Assembly: GCF_036850765.1 (NCBI RefSeq)
Contig: NC_089495.1
Span: forward strand, 122,659,033 to 122,723,032
Direction of reading: 5' to 3'
DNA length: 64,000 nucleotides
DNA from: Saccopteryx bilineata
Taxonomy: Eukaryota > Chordata > Mammalia > Chiroptera > Emballonuridae
Positions 48,501 through 54,700 of this stretch are shown in pieces (position 1 is the stretch's first letter; each line of letters starts with the position of its first letter). The notes under the pieces were generated by a model. That model worked only from the letters and a program-made list of their open reading frames with translations. It was not told where the DNA came from and did no database searches. The position numbers were made by a program, and so were the translations under genes.

Positions 48501-50929
48501 GCCACAATGAAGAATTGATGCTTCTCATCTCTCTCCCTTCCTGTCTATTTCTATCTGTCCCTCTCTCTGTCTCTCTCTCTTTCGTCATGGTTGATAGTCC
48601 TTAACTACATGGCTACACTTACTCATTTCTAATTCTAGCAGCCCATCTGCAGGACTTAAATACAGTCAGAGTGCAGAACAGACATTAACAACACCCCAGG
48701 AGGGAGAGGGGGAAGGGGAGGGGAAGGGGTACACAAAAAAACTGGATAGAGGGTGATGGAGGACGATCTCTCTTTTGGTGATGGGTATGCAGCAGAACTG
48801 AATGACAAGATAACCTGGAAATGTTTTCTTTGAATATATGTACCCTGATTTATTGATGTCACCCCATTAAAATAAAAATTTATTTATAAAAAAACCCAAA
48901 AAACAAAATAACAACAACACCCCAGTCTCTCAATGTTTTTCCTGTCACAGCTGTGCCCTTGCCAGAATAAATCGGGGACACCAGGGATCCTCCCCCATAT
49001 CAATTTAGGTCTCTATCCATCCGCATCTTCTCTCCTGTCAAAAGTGTACATTTGCCTGACTTGTGGTGGTGTAGTGGATAAAGCGTCGACCTGGAAATGC
49101 TGAGGTCGCCAGTTTGAAACCCTGGGCTTGCTTGGTCAAGGCACATATGGGAGTTGATGCTTCCAGCTTCTCCCCCTGTCTCTCTCTCCCTCTCTGTCTT
49201 TCTCTCTCACCTCTAAAAATGAATAAATAAAATTTAAAAAAAAAAAGAGAAAGCAATCAATGAACACTTAAGGTGTTGCAATGTGTGCAATGAAAAAAAA
49301 AAAAGTGTACATTTGTGTACAGGTACAGTTCCATATCTTTATGGACAAAAAGTAACAAAGGAGGGTAAGAGACCTCCAGAGTGCTATGCACTAATGGAGA
49401 AGCCCACATGTGGGCAATTAGGAAACCCAATATAGAGAGTGAGATAAGCAAAACAAAGAAAATAAGAGGCAAAAAAAAAAAAAGAAAGAACTACCATCTT
49501 CATTCCCCCAAGCCTCACCTGAATCAAAGCAATGAGAGGAGAGATGACAATGGTGATGCCTTTGGCCAATACAGCAGGCAGCTGAAAGCAGAGGGATTTT
49601 CCTGCCCCTGTGGGCATGCACACAAAGACATCCTTGTCACCTGAAATAATACAAGAGAACATTTCAATGATTTCTGCCCTTTTATCTTTCCTTTAAAAAG
49701 GCTTTTGAAAACTAAATGAGAATGTAAAAGAGCCCCAAGCAGAGTGTCTGGCACATGGGGGGTTGGGTCTCAATATAACCTTAATTCCCTTCCCATCCTT
49801 TTGATGAAAAGGGATATAGGAACATTTGAAAAAGAACACAAACTATTTCAAGTAATGGTAATAATGACTACAAGGTTAAGAAATCTGAGTCTGCTGGAAT
49901 ATACATGATTGAACTAAATAACAATGAAAGTCAAATACTTCCTAGATGAGTGGGCATATCTGTGTAGACTTGGAAGCAACATCATCTAGATGTTTTATGT
50001 TTATAAATGTTACAGTGTAATTAATATTACAGTGCTGATCACTCTTGACAACTTCCATTTGTCAACAACTCAGGTTTATATTATTACTCCTTCCTTCTCT
50101 GTTTCGGTTCCAGGCCACTCAGTTTTTTTGTTTGTTTGTTTTTTGTATTTTTCTGAAGTGAAAAGCCAGGAGGCAGAAAGACTCTGCATGTGCCTGACCA
50201 GGATACACCCAGAATGCTCACTGGGGGTGATGCTCTGCCCATCTGGGGCGTTGCTCTGTTGCAACCAGAGCCATTCTTGAGCCTGGGGCAAAGATCATGG
50301 AGCCATCCTCAGCGCCCAGACCAACTTTTGCTCCAATGGAGCCTTGGCTGAGGGAGGGGAAGAGAGAGACAGAGAGAAGGGTGGAGAAGCAGGTAGGCAC
50401 TTCTGTGTGCCCTGGCCGGGAATCGAACCCGGGACTTCCACACACCGGGCCGACGCTCTACCGCTGAGCCAACCAACCAGGGCCAGGCCACTCAATCTTT
50501 AACAAAGGGTTACCTAGGTCAGTGACTGGATTAGGCTATCCTGCTACTCCCACACAAACTAATGGGAATCTATGAACTGTTTTCAAACACAATTTGTAGT
50601 TCTGACTGTGAAATGTAAGAAACAGAACAGCTGGGTGGTTCTGCCAATAAAACTGTAAGTTTTGGATAACAAGTCTACAACATTTCCAAAACCTATTAAA
50701 GAACCAAGGGTGGGGAGATAGGAAAGGTTAGAATGAGTGTTCCACAGCAGTGCTACAGTATAGCCAGCATAAATGTAAAAACAGGTAGTTTGACAATGTT
50801 ACCTTTCACTACAGCCATGGTCGCACTCTCCTGTAAAGGCGTCTTAAAAGAGTCAAACCCAAAGACCTTCTTCAACGTGCTCCGGACTCGACATTCAGGG
50901 TCAAAAGGAGAGAAATGGTGGACGTTCAT
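2860..50929 (-). CDS. RECQL5: ATP-dependent DNA helicase Q5 (RECQ5 beta form), complete coding region
   Basis: Nineteen coding exons, listed 5' to 3' on the minus strand: 50929-50803, 49640-49519, 47928-47410, 46581-46479, 45747-45636, 44220-44058, 26985-26906, 7140-6922, 6700-6601, 6472-6436, 6307-6249, 6174-6101, 5765-5672, 4944-4810, 4481-3982, 3854-3779, 3562-3338, 3119-3050, 2960-2860. All inner borders are AG/GT and phases match, giving 2916 nt or 971 residues against about 991 in human. Order: RecA-like helicase core (Walker A MPTGAGKS at 51-58, DEAH at 156-159, arginine-finger motif [10 protein letters not shown] in exon 6), Zn-binding cysteines 405-433, a charged linker, and the C-terminal SRI and PIP region. 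The family unwinds DNA 3'-5', displaces RAD51, and binds RNA polymerase II and PCNA in the nucleus. The start ATG matches the human start minus one residue. The gene shares a promoter region with SAP30BP. Confidence 0.97.
3982..4481 (-). CDS. RECQL5: RECQL5 exon 15: variable linker
   Basis: A 500-nt exon for residues 649-815. It is well conserved at the start ([19 protein letters not shown]) and poorly conserved after that, with Pro, Ser and Gly richness typical of a disordered region. Most of the shortening relative to human RECQL5 appears to fall here or in the next exon. Confidence 0.9.
5162..5552 (-). repeat. VES-type SINE, family A
   Basis: Full-length tRNA-headed SINE of about 390 bp, read on the plus strand from poly-T to the tRNA head. 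It is flanked by the direct repeat GAGCATTGAATTCT (5148-5161 and 5553-5566). It lies in the RECQL5 intron between exons 13 and 14, in the gene's sense orientation. Confidence 0.95.
6922..7140 (-). CDS. RECQL5: RECQL5 exon 8: zinc-binding cysteines
   Basis: Supplies C410, C426, C430 and C433 of the RecQ zinc site. C405, just before them, is in exon 7. The exon then enters the linker with [18 protein letters not shown]. It follows the 19.8-kb intron that hosts SMIM5 and SMIM6. Confidence 0.93.
7195..7345 (+). repeat. MIR fragment
   Basis: Carries the usual MIR core and tail phrases (a variant of TTTACAGATGAGGAAACTGAGG, then CCAAGGTCACGCAG). It is old and diverged, just upstream (in plus coordinates) of RECQL5 exon 8. 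Confidence 0.6.
7346..13040. other. RECQL5 intron 8, GC-rich, no gene recognised
   Basis: Neither strand shows a coding exon here. ORFs of 60-150 codons are present but lack splice context, repeat one another's frames and show no protein family. A short GA-rich microsatellite lies at 9150-9188. No young SINE occurs. The 5' UTR exon of SMIM5 may fall in this stretch or the next, but I cannot place it. Confidence 0.5.
13041..13150 (+). repeat. MIR fragment
   Basis: Contains the GTGACCTCG...AAGTCACT...CTCAGTTTCCCCA phrase of the MIR core. Confidence 0.55.
13291..13669 (-). repeat. VES-type SINE, family A
   Basis: Full-length copy with poly-T on the plus strand. Direct repeats of GCCTCCCACTTTT lie at about 13279 and 13670. 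Confidence 0.95.
13960..14110 (+). repeat. MIR fragment
   Basis: Diverged MIR phrases: AGAGACTCAGAGATGAAGGG, then a CCAGTCACC run and ATTCAAATCCA. Confidence 0.5.
14111..15675. other. Intron and SMIM5 upstream region, nothing recognised
   Basis: No exon, repeat family or RNA gene recognised. The last part is the intron or 5' UTR before the SMIM5 start codon. Confidence 0.45.
15676..16314 (+). CDS. SMIM5: Small integral membrane protein 5, nested in a RECQL5 intron
   Basis: Two coding exons, 15676-15802 and 16229-16314, join at GT-AG to give 70 residues. Residues 1-30 form a short amphipathic region ([19 protein letters not shown]). One transmembrane helix runs from about 31 to 54 ([20 protein letters not shown]). 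A cysteine-dense juxtamembrane stretch with CCC and THCCC follows, which suggests palmitoylation (inference). Function is unknown in the family. The gene is antisense to its host intron, as in human. TAA at 16312-16314 comes about seven codons earlier than the end I remember for human SMIM5. The frame stays open after it to TGA at 16336, so the old C-terminal codons seem to survive as 3' UTR. Confidence 0.93.
16315..18037. other. SMIM5 3' UTR and following intron sequence
   Basis: The SMIM5 3' UTR must start here, but I found no clear AATAAA close to the stop. A diverged MIR fragment spans about 17260-17480. Nothing else was recognised. Confidence 0.45.
18038..18200 (+). repeat. Short tRNA-derived SINE, family C
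   Basis: About 165 bp with the GGCCTGACCTATGGTGGC head, the CAAGGCACATATGGGAGTTG middle and a TCTCTCT plus A-rich tail. AGAATAACAATAA repeats flank it. Confidence 0.88.
18264..18647 (+). repeat. VES-type SINE, family A
   Basis: Full length with an (AAAT)n tail. Flanked by AAATTCAGTGAAGG on both sides. Confidence 0.95.
18707..19299. mobile_element. Tc1/mariner-like MITE, split by a SINE
   Basis: Terminal inverted repeats start TACTGCTCACAAAAAT and end with CTCTAATTTCTGTGAACAGTA, and a TA dinucleotide flanks each side. Without the SINE at 18894-19235 it is about 240 bp and noncoding. A second copy lies at 55860-56097. The TA target and inverted ends point to Tc1/mariner; the exact family is not known to me. 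Confidence 0.75.
18894..19235 (+). repeat. Rhin-like SINE, family B, inside the MITE
   Basis: Head with GGTGGTGGCGCAGTGGATAG and a pyrimidine-rich 3' part. The target duplication ACAAAAGGCTGAAAGT (right copy has one change) is made of MITE sequence, so the SINE is the younger insertion. Confidence 0.92.
19300..19690 (+). repeat. MIR fragment interrupted by a family D SINE
   Basis: The MIR phrase ATTATAGAGATGAGGAAACT is separated from its continuation GGTAACTTGCCTAAGTCA by a VES-like SINE at about 19360-19517 that starts GCCTGGCTGGGTAGTTCAG. Confidence 0.7.
19360..19517 (+). repeat. Old VES SINE, family D
   Basis: tRNA-like head with GTTCAGTTGGTTAG and GATTTGATCCCTGGTTGGGG, then a body and an (AAAT)n tail. 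It sits within a MIR. Confidence 0.8.
19959..20298 (+). repeat. Rhin-like SINE, family B
   Basis: Full length. AATGTCCCTTCCTG before it and AATGTCCCTGCCTG after it form the target duplication. Confidence 0.93.
20312..21410. other. RECQL5 intron 8, nothing recognised
   Basis: No exon or clear repeat. The ORFs of 80-127 codons here overlap on both strands and have no splice or family support. Confidence 0.45.
21414..21443. repeat. (CA)n microsatellite
   Basis: A run of CA/ACAC dinucleotides, with a second shorter one at about 21952-21966 just after the SINE. Confidence 0.85.
21520..21920 (+). repeat. VES-type SINE, family A
   Basis: Full length with an (AAAT)n tail. GTTGATAGA flanks it on both sides. 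Confidence 0.93.
21967..24259. other. RECQL5 intron 8: old repeat pieces before SMIM6
   Basis: A MIR-like piece (GGGTTCAAACCCCAGTGC) lies near 22340-22440 and a MER5/Charlie-like palindromic hAT relic at about 22675-22835. The rest shows no recognisable feature. A 5' noncoding exon of SMIM6 is expected in this part but was not found. Confidence 0.45.
24266..24448 (+). CDS. SMIM6: Small integral membrane protein 6 (endoregulin), nested in a RECQL5 intron
   Basis: A single coding exon of 60 residues. A splice acceptor CTTTTCCAG ends at 24259, six bases before the ATG, so the 5' UTR is spliced. The mark of the family is the block [13 protein letters not shown] followed by one transmembrane helix (about residues 27-47, [17 protein letters not shown]). 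Human endoregulin is a micropeptide that binds and inhibits the SERCA calcium pump in the endoplasmic reticulum of non-muscle cells; that role is inferred here. The N-terminal ten residues and the C-terminal tail differ from the human protein as I remember it, while the core is nearly unchanged. The gene is on the strand opposite to RECQL5. Confidence 0.92.
   Translation: MVILISERYLWKEEFWQNPWDQGGLAVISLFITMVLLLMLFAVVFGICPPFEKMDHQEGS
24677..24682 (+). terminator. SMIM6: Probable poly(A) signal of SMIM6
   Basis: AATAAA 229 bases after the SMIM6 stop, inside an A/T-rich repeat-like stretch (AATAAATGAATGG). It is the nearest canonical signal. Confidence 0.55.
24683..26905. other. RECQL5 intron 8, proximal part
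   Basis: No exon recognised. A MIR fragment spans about 26070-26170 (GTGACCTCGCTGGACCTCAG). An AATAAA on the plus strand at 25255 has no gene attached that I can see. Confidence 0.45.
26906..26985 (-). CDS. RECQL5: RECQL5 exon 7
   Basis: An 80-nt exon encoding [20 protein letters not shown] and TFCEEL, including zinc ligand C405. On reading through the donor the next codons are GGG TGA, so intron retention stops the protein at residue 409. An L1 3' fragment starts only about 30 bases upstream of its acceptor. Confidence 0.93.
27013..27200 (+). mobile_element. 5'-truncated L1, 3' end
   Basis: Contains the bat L1 tail with TTATTAATGTCACCCCAATAAA and a poly-A end. A short GACCATT repeat appears on both sides. 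It lies within the acceptor-side flank of RECQL5 exon 7. Confidence 0.75.
27300..27480. repeat. MER5-like hAT relic
   Basis: Phrases like GTCAGAGTCACCTGGGTAAC and TGATTTTCATGCAG...AACCACTG match the palindromic MER5A consensus from memory. Diverged. Confidence 0.6.
27593..27930 (+). repeat. Rhin-like SINE, family B
   Basis: Full length with a long A tail and GCTAACAG target duplications at 27585 and 27931. Confidence 0.93.
27976..28356 (-). repeat. VES-type SINE, family A
   Basis: Full length. TGTGCTGCCTTTTTG flanks both sides. Confidence 0.94.
28419..28600 (+). repeat. Short SINE, family C
   Basis: GGCCTGACCTGTGGTGGCGC head, about 180 bp, TCTCTC and A-rich tail. Confidence 0.9.
28860..30660 (-). 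repeat. Old LINE-derived sequence with an L2-like piece
   Basis: From about 30000 on, phrases such as CTTTAATTTGCATTTATCTGATCA correspond to the reverse complement of the L1 ORF2 3' region. From 29815 to 29950 an ATTCAATAAACATTTACTATGCAC run looks like an L2 3' end. From 28860 to 29450 the match to old L1 is only suggestive. Confidence 0.5.
29477..29655 (+). repeat. VES SINE, family D
   Basis: Head GCCCTGGCTGGATAACTCAG and GGTTAGAGCTTCATCC, B-box-like GATTCTCGGTCAGGGCACG, then a pyrimidine tail. ACCTTAT flanks both sides. Confidence 0.85.
30688..30850 (-). repeat. Short SINE, family C
   Basis: Reverse orientation. The target duplication TAAATATTGTTTATTTTT is seen at 30669 and 30851. Confidence 0.92.
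31132..31468 (-). repeat. Rhin-like SINE, family B, inside the L1 3' UTR
   Basis: Flanked by CTCTGAGTCTC at 31121 and 31469, made of L1 sequence. Confidence 0.93.
33303..33676 (+). repeat. VES-type SINE, family A, inside L1 ORF2
   Basis: Flanked by AGAGTGGTGAAAGG and AGAGCGGTGAAAAGG. It is antisense to the L1. Confidence 0.94.
34378..34568 (-). repeat. Short SINE, family C, inside L1 ORF2
   Basis: Flanked by a 17-base duplication GAAGATTATATGTTTCA at 34361 and 34569. Confidence 0.93.
36000..37240 (-). pseudogene. L1 ORF1, broken
   Basis: Starts near 37240 with [20 protein letters not shown] and runs into a coiled coil (heptad-like [20 protein letters not shown], then [15 protein letters not shown]). 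A frameshift near 36880 separates this from the RNA-binding part ([20 protein letters not shown]) and a family A SINE at 36210-36579 splits the C-terminal part. It cannot make a full protein. Confidence 0.85.
36210..36579 (-). repeat. VES-type SINE, family A, inside L1 ORF1
   Basis: Flanked by CTCTAGCAG at 36196 and 36580. Confidence 0.93.
39056..39369 (+). repeat. Rhin-like SINE, family B
   Basis: AAAGTCTTTTGG flanks both sides. The tail ends in an ACACAC run. Confidence 0.92.
40441..40760 (-). repeat. Old Rhin-like SINE, family B
   Basis: Diverged reverse copy. TTAGTTATTCATTGATTGC and the TCCACTGTATCACTACCTGG head can still be read. Confidence 0.8.
41381..41573 (-). repeat. Short SINE, family C
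   Basis: Reverse copy with a GAGAGA block. TAAGCCTATTTTCTTT precedes it at 41364 and follows it at 41574. Confidence 0.92.
41593..41852 (-). repeat. 5'-truncated VES-type SINE, family A
   Basis: Lacks the tRNA head: it ends at CCAATGGAGCCTTG. A third copy of the target TAAGCCTATTGTCTT follows at 41853, so this is a truncated insertion and not a later deletion. Confidence 0.88.
42020..42245 (-). mobile_element. 5'-truncated L1, 3' end
   Basis: Reverse copy of the L1 3' UTR (TTAATGGGGTGACATTAATC, then the C-rich block), nearly identical to 30900-31120. Confidence 0.85.
42654..43046 (-). repeat. VES-type SINE, family A, inside the hAT
   Basis: ACTATTATAT at 42643 and ATTATTATAT at 43047 flank it. 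Confidence 0.92.
43099..43430 (+). repeat. Rhin-like SINE, family B, inside the hAT
   Basis: AAATTTTATAAAGT flanks it on both sides. Confidence 0.92.
43456..43796 (+). repeat. Rhin-like SINE, family B, inside the hAT
   Basis: TAAAGTTACTT flanks it on both sides, only 25 bases after the previous SINE. Confidence 0.92.
44058..44220 (-). CDS. RECQL5: RECQL5 exon 6: helicase motifs V and VI
   Basis: Encodes residues 329-382. It holds the [15 protein letters not shown] segment and the arginine-finger motif SGRAGRDG of the second RecA lobe. The hAT element at 42464-43949 ends 108 bases into the following intron. Confidence 0.95.
44590..44830 (+). repeat. MIR or related old SINE
   Basis: AACATTTATTAAATACGTAC, then AGATTCAGAGAGGTAAATTG and GAGCTAGGATTTGAGCC follow the MIR consensus order. 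Confidence 0.65.
44865..44992 (+). mobile_element. L1 3' end fragment
   Basis: GACTTTGGGTGGTGAACACA and CATTCAATAAAAAT phrases match the L1 tail at 27070-27190, with an A-rich end. Confidence 0.65.
45636..45747 (-). CDS. RECQL5: RECQL5 exon 5: helicase motif IV-V region
   Basis: Encodes [19 protein letters not shown] and the motif [17 protein letters not shown] of the second RecA lobe. Confidence 0.94.
46055..46248 (+). repeat. Short SINE, family C
   Basis: CCTGACCTGTGGTGGCGCAG head and an A-rich tail. A possible CACTA duplication is too short to be firm. Confidence 0.85.
46479..46581 (-). CDS. RECQL5: RECQL5 exon 4
   Basis: Encodes [18 protein letters not shown] and the motif [16 protein letters not shown], the start of the second RecA lobe. 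A full SINE sits 147 bases upstream of it in plus coordinates. Confidence 0.94.
46729..47057 (-). repeat. Rhin-like SINE, family B
   Basis: GCTCTGCCACTTTCTA flanks both sides (46713 and 47058). Confidence 0.94.
47410..47928 (-). CDS. RECQL5: RECQL5 exon 3: DEAH box and motif III
   Basis: The largest core exon, 173 codons (residues 84-256). [19 protein letters not shown] carries the DEAH box and the aromatic-rich loop of RecQ helicases that couples ATP and single-stranded DNA binding. [10 protein letters not shown] is motif III. No substitution is seen at these catalytic residues. Confidence 0.95.
48050..48240 (+). repeat. MIR fragment
   Basis: GGGCCAGACAGACCTGAGTT, then TTAACCTGTCAATTTTCTCA resemble the MIR core. 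Confidence 0.55.
48249..48585 (+). repeat. Old Rhin-like SINE, family B (long-body subtype)
   Basis: Contains an extra GGATCACAGACATGATCC segment that younger B copies lack. A similar block is present at 62950-62970. Confidence 0.85.
48700..48908 (+). mobile_element. 5'-truncated L1, 3' end
   Basis: Ends TTGATGTCACCCCATTAAAA plus A-rich tail. AACAACACCCCAG lies on both sides. Confidence 0.85.
49055..49301 (+). repeat. Chimeric SINE: family C body with a family B 3' part
   Basis: A complete family C unit is followed after its A tail by AGAAAGCAATCAATGAACAC and GGTGTTGCAATG, a family B 3' piece, and a second A tail. One target duplication AAAGTGTACATTTG (49041 and 49302) encloses the whole unit. 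Confidence 0.88.
49519..49640 (-). CDS. RECQL5: RECQL5 exon 2: ATP-binding Walker A motif
   Basis: Encodes residues 44-83. MPTGAGKS is the nucleotide-binding loop with lysine 57 (human lysine 58). The exon ends in SPLIALIQ, helicase motif Ia. Confidence 0.95.
50123..50482 (-). repeat. VES-type SINE, family A
   Basis: CCAGGCCACTCA flanks both sides. It lies in the first coding intron of RECQL5. Confidence 0.93.
50803..50929 (-). CDS. RECQL5: RECQL5 first coding exon
   Basis: Starts at the ATG 50929-50927 and encodes [15 protein letters not shown] then [14 protein letters not shown]. The bases CGCTAAG before the ATG could be the acceptor of a 5' UTR intron, with the true first exon nearer 51.5 kb. 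Confidence 0.92.
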
Positions 50930-51479
50930 CTTAGCGACAGACAGTGGCCAAATGTTAAGGAAAAGGTGGTCACATGATTGTGACAAGAACCTCTGTTCTG
51001 GTTTTATAATACTGCTTATTTTTCTCAATGAGTATAAATTTACTTGGTTACACTCAAGCAGTATATTGTTTTCAATTAATACAGCTCTAGGTGAACAGCC
51101 TCAAGAAATACATTGCTACGTAATTAACAGCTCCACTTTTACGTCAGTGAAAATAAAAACTGAACTATTCCAGGCGACAGTATATATAGCACAGACCTAG
51201 AAAGTCACAAGAAGAAACACAAAAGTCTTCGGAATAGTTTGGAAAAGGAGGAACTGTTTGTCTAAGACCCACCTTCTGCTCCTTCTACAGGCATAACCAT
51301 GACGATTATTCTTCCCCCCACTACTCCGACCCTCTTCCCAACTCCCAGAGGAGAATTCTTTCCTCCTCTGAGTCCCAAATCAACTCTTTTCTTCCTTCCT
51401 CGGTCGAAGTCTCCCTCTTTTCAATCCTAGATATTAGACAGAGCTGGTCCTGGACCACCCAGGAGCGAAGGGCTCTTCT

Positions 51480-51791
51480 GCAGGGCCGTTGATGCCTGCT
51501 GGCTCAGGAACTACACGAAAACCCGCATCGCCACCGCCAACACTGGGAAACCAAACAGCTGAACATTTATCATCCGGTAAATTCTATGCAACCTTGGGTC
51601 CGTCGCGCAGTAATGACGTTGCACTAGCGCTACGCGAGGGGCGGGGCCAGGCGCAAAAACAGCCGTCTCGATTGGTTCCCGGTCTGGAACGGACGCGGGA
51701 TCTCCTGGGATCCGGAAGAACTCGCCTTTCCGCACTGAAGTCGGCTTTCTGGAGTCATCGAAGTGAGCCACGCAGGGACTGTGGAGCTAAA
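51480..51791. promoter_or_regulatory. Shared divergent promoter of RECQL5 and SAP30BP
   Basis: A CpG-bearing stretch between the divergent genes. Sites visible: a CRE-like TGACGTT at 51614-51620, a GC box GGGGCGGGG at 51638-51646, an inverted CCAAT box ATTGG at 51671-51675, an ETS-type CCGGAAG at 51712-51718, and a YY1-like AAAATGGCGG overlapping the SAP30BP start. No TATA box lies in a useful position. This mix is common for housekeeping bidirectional promoters. Confidence 0.75.
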
Positions 51792-54700
51792 ATGGCGGGG
51801 AAGAAAAATGTTCTGTCTTCACTGGCAGTATACGCGGAAGATTCAGAGCCCGAGTCTGACGGCGAGACTGGAGTCGAAACGGCAGGCAGCGCAGCTGGTG
51901 AGGCCCAAGAAGGGAGGTGGAAGGGAAAAAGGAGGTGTTTGCCCGGAATGCTGCTCTCCTGGCAGAAGGGAGGAAAAGAGATGGTCATTGTGCCCCAAGA
52001 ATGGGTCCCGAAGCCCTATGGGGTTCTTGGCGGACGCTCTGTGGTAATAATGGATCGTTTTCTCCCATTGATTCGATTATTCTGGCTAAACGACTAAAAA
52101 TCTTTGCAGGGCATCTTGCTGACAGAGCGATAGACAATGGGTGGAGAGGGCCCGAGGTTACTGAAATCCTACCTACCGTATTCCCCATGTATAAGACGCA
52201 CTATTTTTTCGAAAAACTTGGTGTTTAAAAGCTGGGTGCGTCTTATACAATGGTTGTAATTTTTTTTTTCTTCATTTTTCCAAAGCTGGAAACGGGGAGG
52301 CAGTCAGACAGACTCCCGCATGCGCCCGACCGGGATCCAACCGGTATGCCCACCAGGGGGCGATGCTCTGCCCCTCTGGGGCGTCACTCTGTTGCATCCA
52401 GAGCCACTCTAGCGCCTGAGGCAGAGGCCACAGAGCCATCCCCAGCGCCCGGGCTACCTTTGCTCCAATGGAGCCTCGCTGCGGGAGGGGAAGAGAGAGA
52501 CAGAGAGGAAGGAGAGGGGGAGGGGTGGAGAAGCAAATGTGCGCCTCTCCTCTGTGCCCTGGCCGGGAATCGAACCCGGGACTACTGCACGCCGGGCCGA
52601 CGCTCTACTGCTGAGCCAACCGGCCAGGGCCAATGGTTGTAATTTTTTTACTTGCATTTCACGCGGATGAGGAGTTGCATGAATTTTATGGTGAATAAAA
52701 CTTGAGTTTAGAAACTTGATGTAATACATTTTTTTTCAAATTTCGGGCCCCAAAATTAAGGTGGGGGAATACGGATTGATGGAAGAGAGTGATGAGTAAA
52801 ACGTAGGTGAGAGATGGTAAAGGTTGTATCTTATTAGATTTATAACTTTTAACTGGTAATGTACCCTAGATGCATCTTGGAGCTTCTAAAAAATTTGTCT
52901 GGTCTCTACTGTGAGAGTCTGATTTCTGTACATCTAGGTTAGATCTGGCATATGTGAGCTTTCCAAGGCTCCTTGGTGATTTCATTATTTTGTGAGTTAA
53001 AACCCTTCGGTGATTTGTTGCCCTAGTCAGGTTGAGAATCACGATGTTAGGAAGTAAGAACAGATTTATTTGGGAGCATAGAGAGGCAGTAAGTTACCTA
53101 ACATTTCTGGGCCTTGGTTTCCTCATCTGGAAAATGAGGGGGCTTGGACTAGGTTAGCTACTCTCGGTTTTGTTTGTGGTGGGTTTTTTGTTTGTGCTTT
53201 TTTTTTTTTACAGAGTCAGAGAGAGGGATAGAGACAGACAGGAACGGAGAGAGATGAGAAGCATCAATCATCAGTTTCTCTTTGTGGCACTTTAGTTCAT
53301 TGATTGCTTTCTCATATGTGCCTTGACCACGGGCCTTCAGCAGACCGAGTAACCCCTTGCTCAAGCCAGCGACCTTGGGTCCAAGCTGGTGAGCTTTTGC
53401 TCAAACCAAATGAGCCCACGCTCAAGCTGGCAACCTCGGTCGGGGTCTCGAACCTGGGTCCTCCGCATCCCAGCCCAACACTCTTATCCACTGCGCCACT
53501 GCCTGGTTAGGCTGTGGTGTTTTTTTTTTAAATAGAGAATGAAAGAGAGAGAGAGCAAGAAACGTTGATTTGTTGTTCCACTTATTTATGCATTCATTGG
53601 TTGATTCTTATATGTGCACTGAGGCTGGATGGGACCCCAACTTCTGGTGTACATCAGGATGATGCTCTAACCAGCCAAACTACCTTGCCGGGCTGCTACT
53701 GAGTTGTGTGTGGTCTTTGCCAGTCTGGAGGTTCGTCTGGTGATTTCCCAGTAATTTGTATTGTTTTGTAGGTTTTGTTTTTGTTTGCTTGTATTGTTTT
53801 AAACGTAATAAAAGATTGTTTCTCAAGTGGGTGTGATTGGAAAGCCCCATGTTCAAGCTCCTGTTCCTAGACGAGGACACACATAAATGAGGATGACGGA
53901 GTACTTGAGATGAGTTCAATGGTGCCTAAAATACAAGGTAGACATCAGTAGAGGTACTCAACAGAATCTGGGGCCTAAGGTCATTTATCATGAGATTTAG
54001 GTTCTCTTTTTATCTTAAGATATAGTACTATCCACTCAAATCACTGAAAGGTTTTTTTGAATTTTCCCCCTTATTTATTTATTTATTTATTTATTCCTCT
54101 GTTTAAGAGGAGAAAGGCGGACTAGTATCTGAAGCCTATGGAGAGGATGATTTTTCTCGCATTGGGGGTGATGAAGAAGGTTATGAAGAAGAAGAAGATG
54201 ACAACAGCAAACAATCAGTAAGTAAATCTGTTCCTGGCCCTGGCCGGTTGGCTCAGTGGTAGAGCATCGGCCTGGTGTGCAAGGGGTCCCGGGTTCGATT
54301 CCCGGCCAGGGCACACAGGAGAAGCGCCCATCTGCTTCTCCACCCCTCCCCCTTTTCCTTCCTCTCTGTCTCTCTCTTCCCCTCCTGCAGCCAAGTCTCC
54401 ATTGGAGCAAAGATGGCCCAGGCGCTGTGGATGGCTCCTTGGCCTCTGCCCCAGGCGCTAGAGTGGCTCTGGTCACAACAGAGCGACGCCCCAAGGGGCA
54501 GAGCATCGCCCCCTGGTGGGCAGAGCATCGCCCTTGGTGGGCATGCCGGGTGGATCCCGGTTGGGCGCATGCGGGAGTCTGTCTGACTGTCTCTCCCCGT
54601 TTCCAGCTTCAGAAAAATACAAAAAAAATTTTTTAAAAAAAAGTAAATCTGTTCCTAAATTCAGAGCTGCTCATAGCACCATTTTATTTGTTAGGAACTT

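Noticed and set aside
51489..52097. A 202-codon ORF that contains the SAP30BP start
   Set aside because: It is in frame with SAP30BP but begins in the promoter region and reads through the exon 1 donor at 51897. The conserved start is at 51792.
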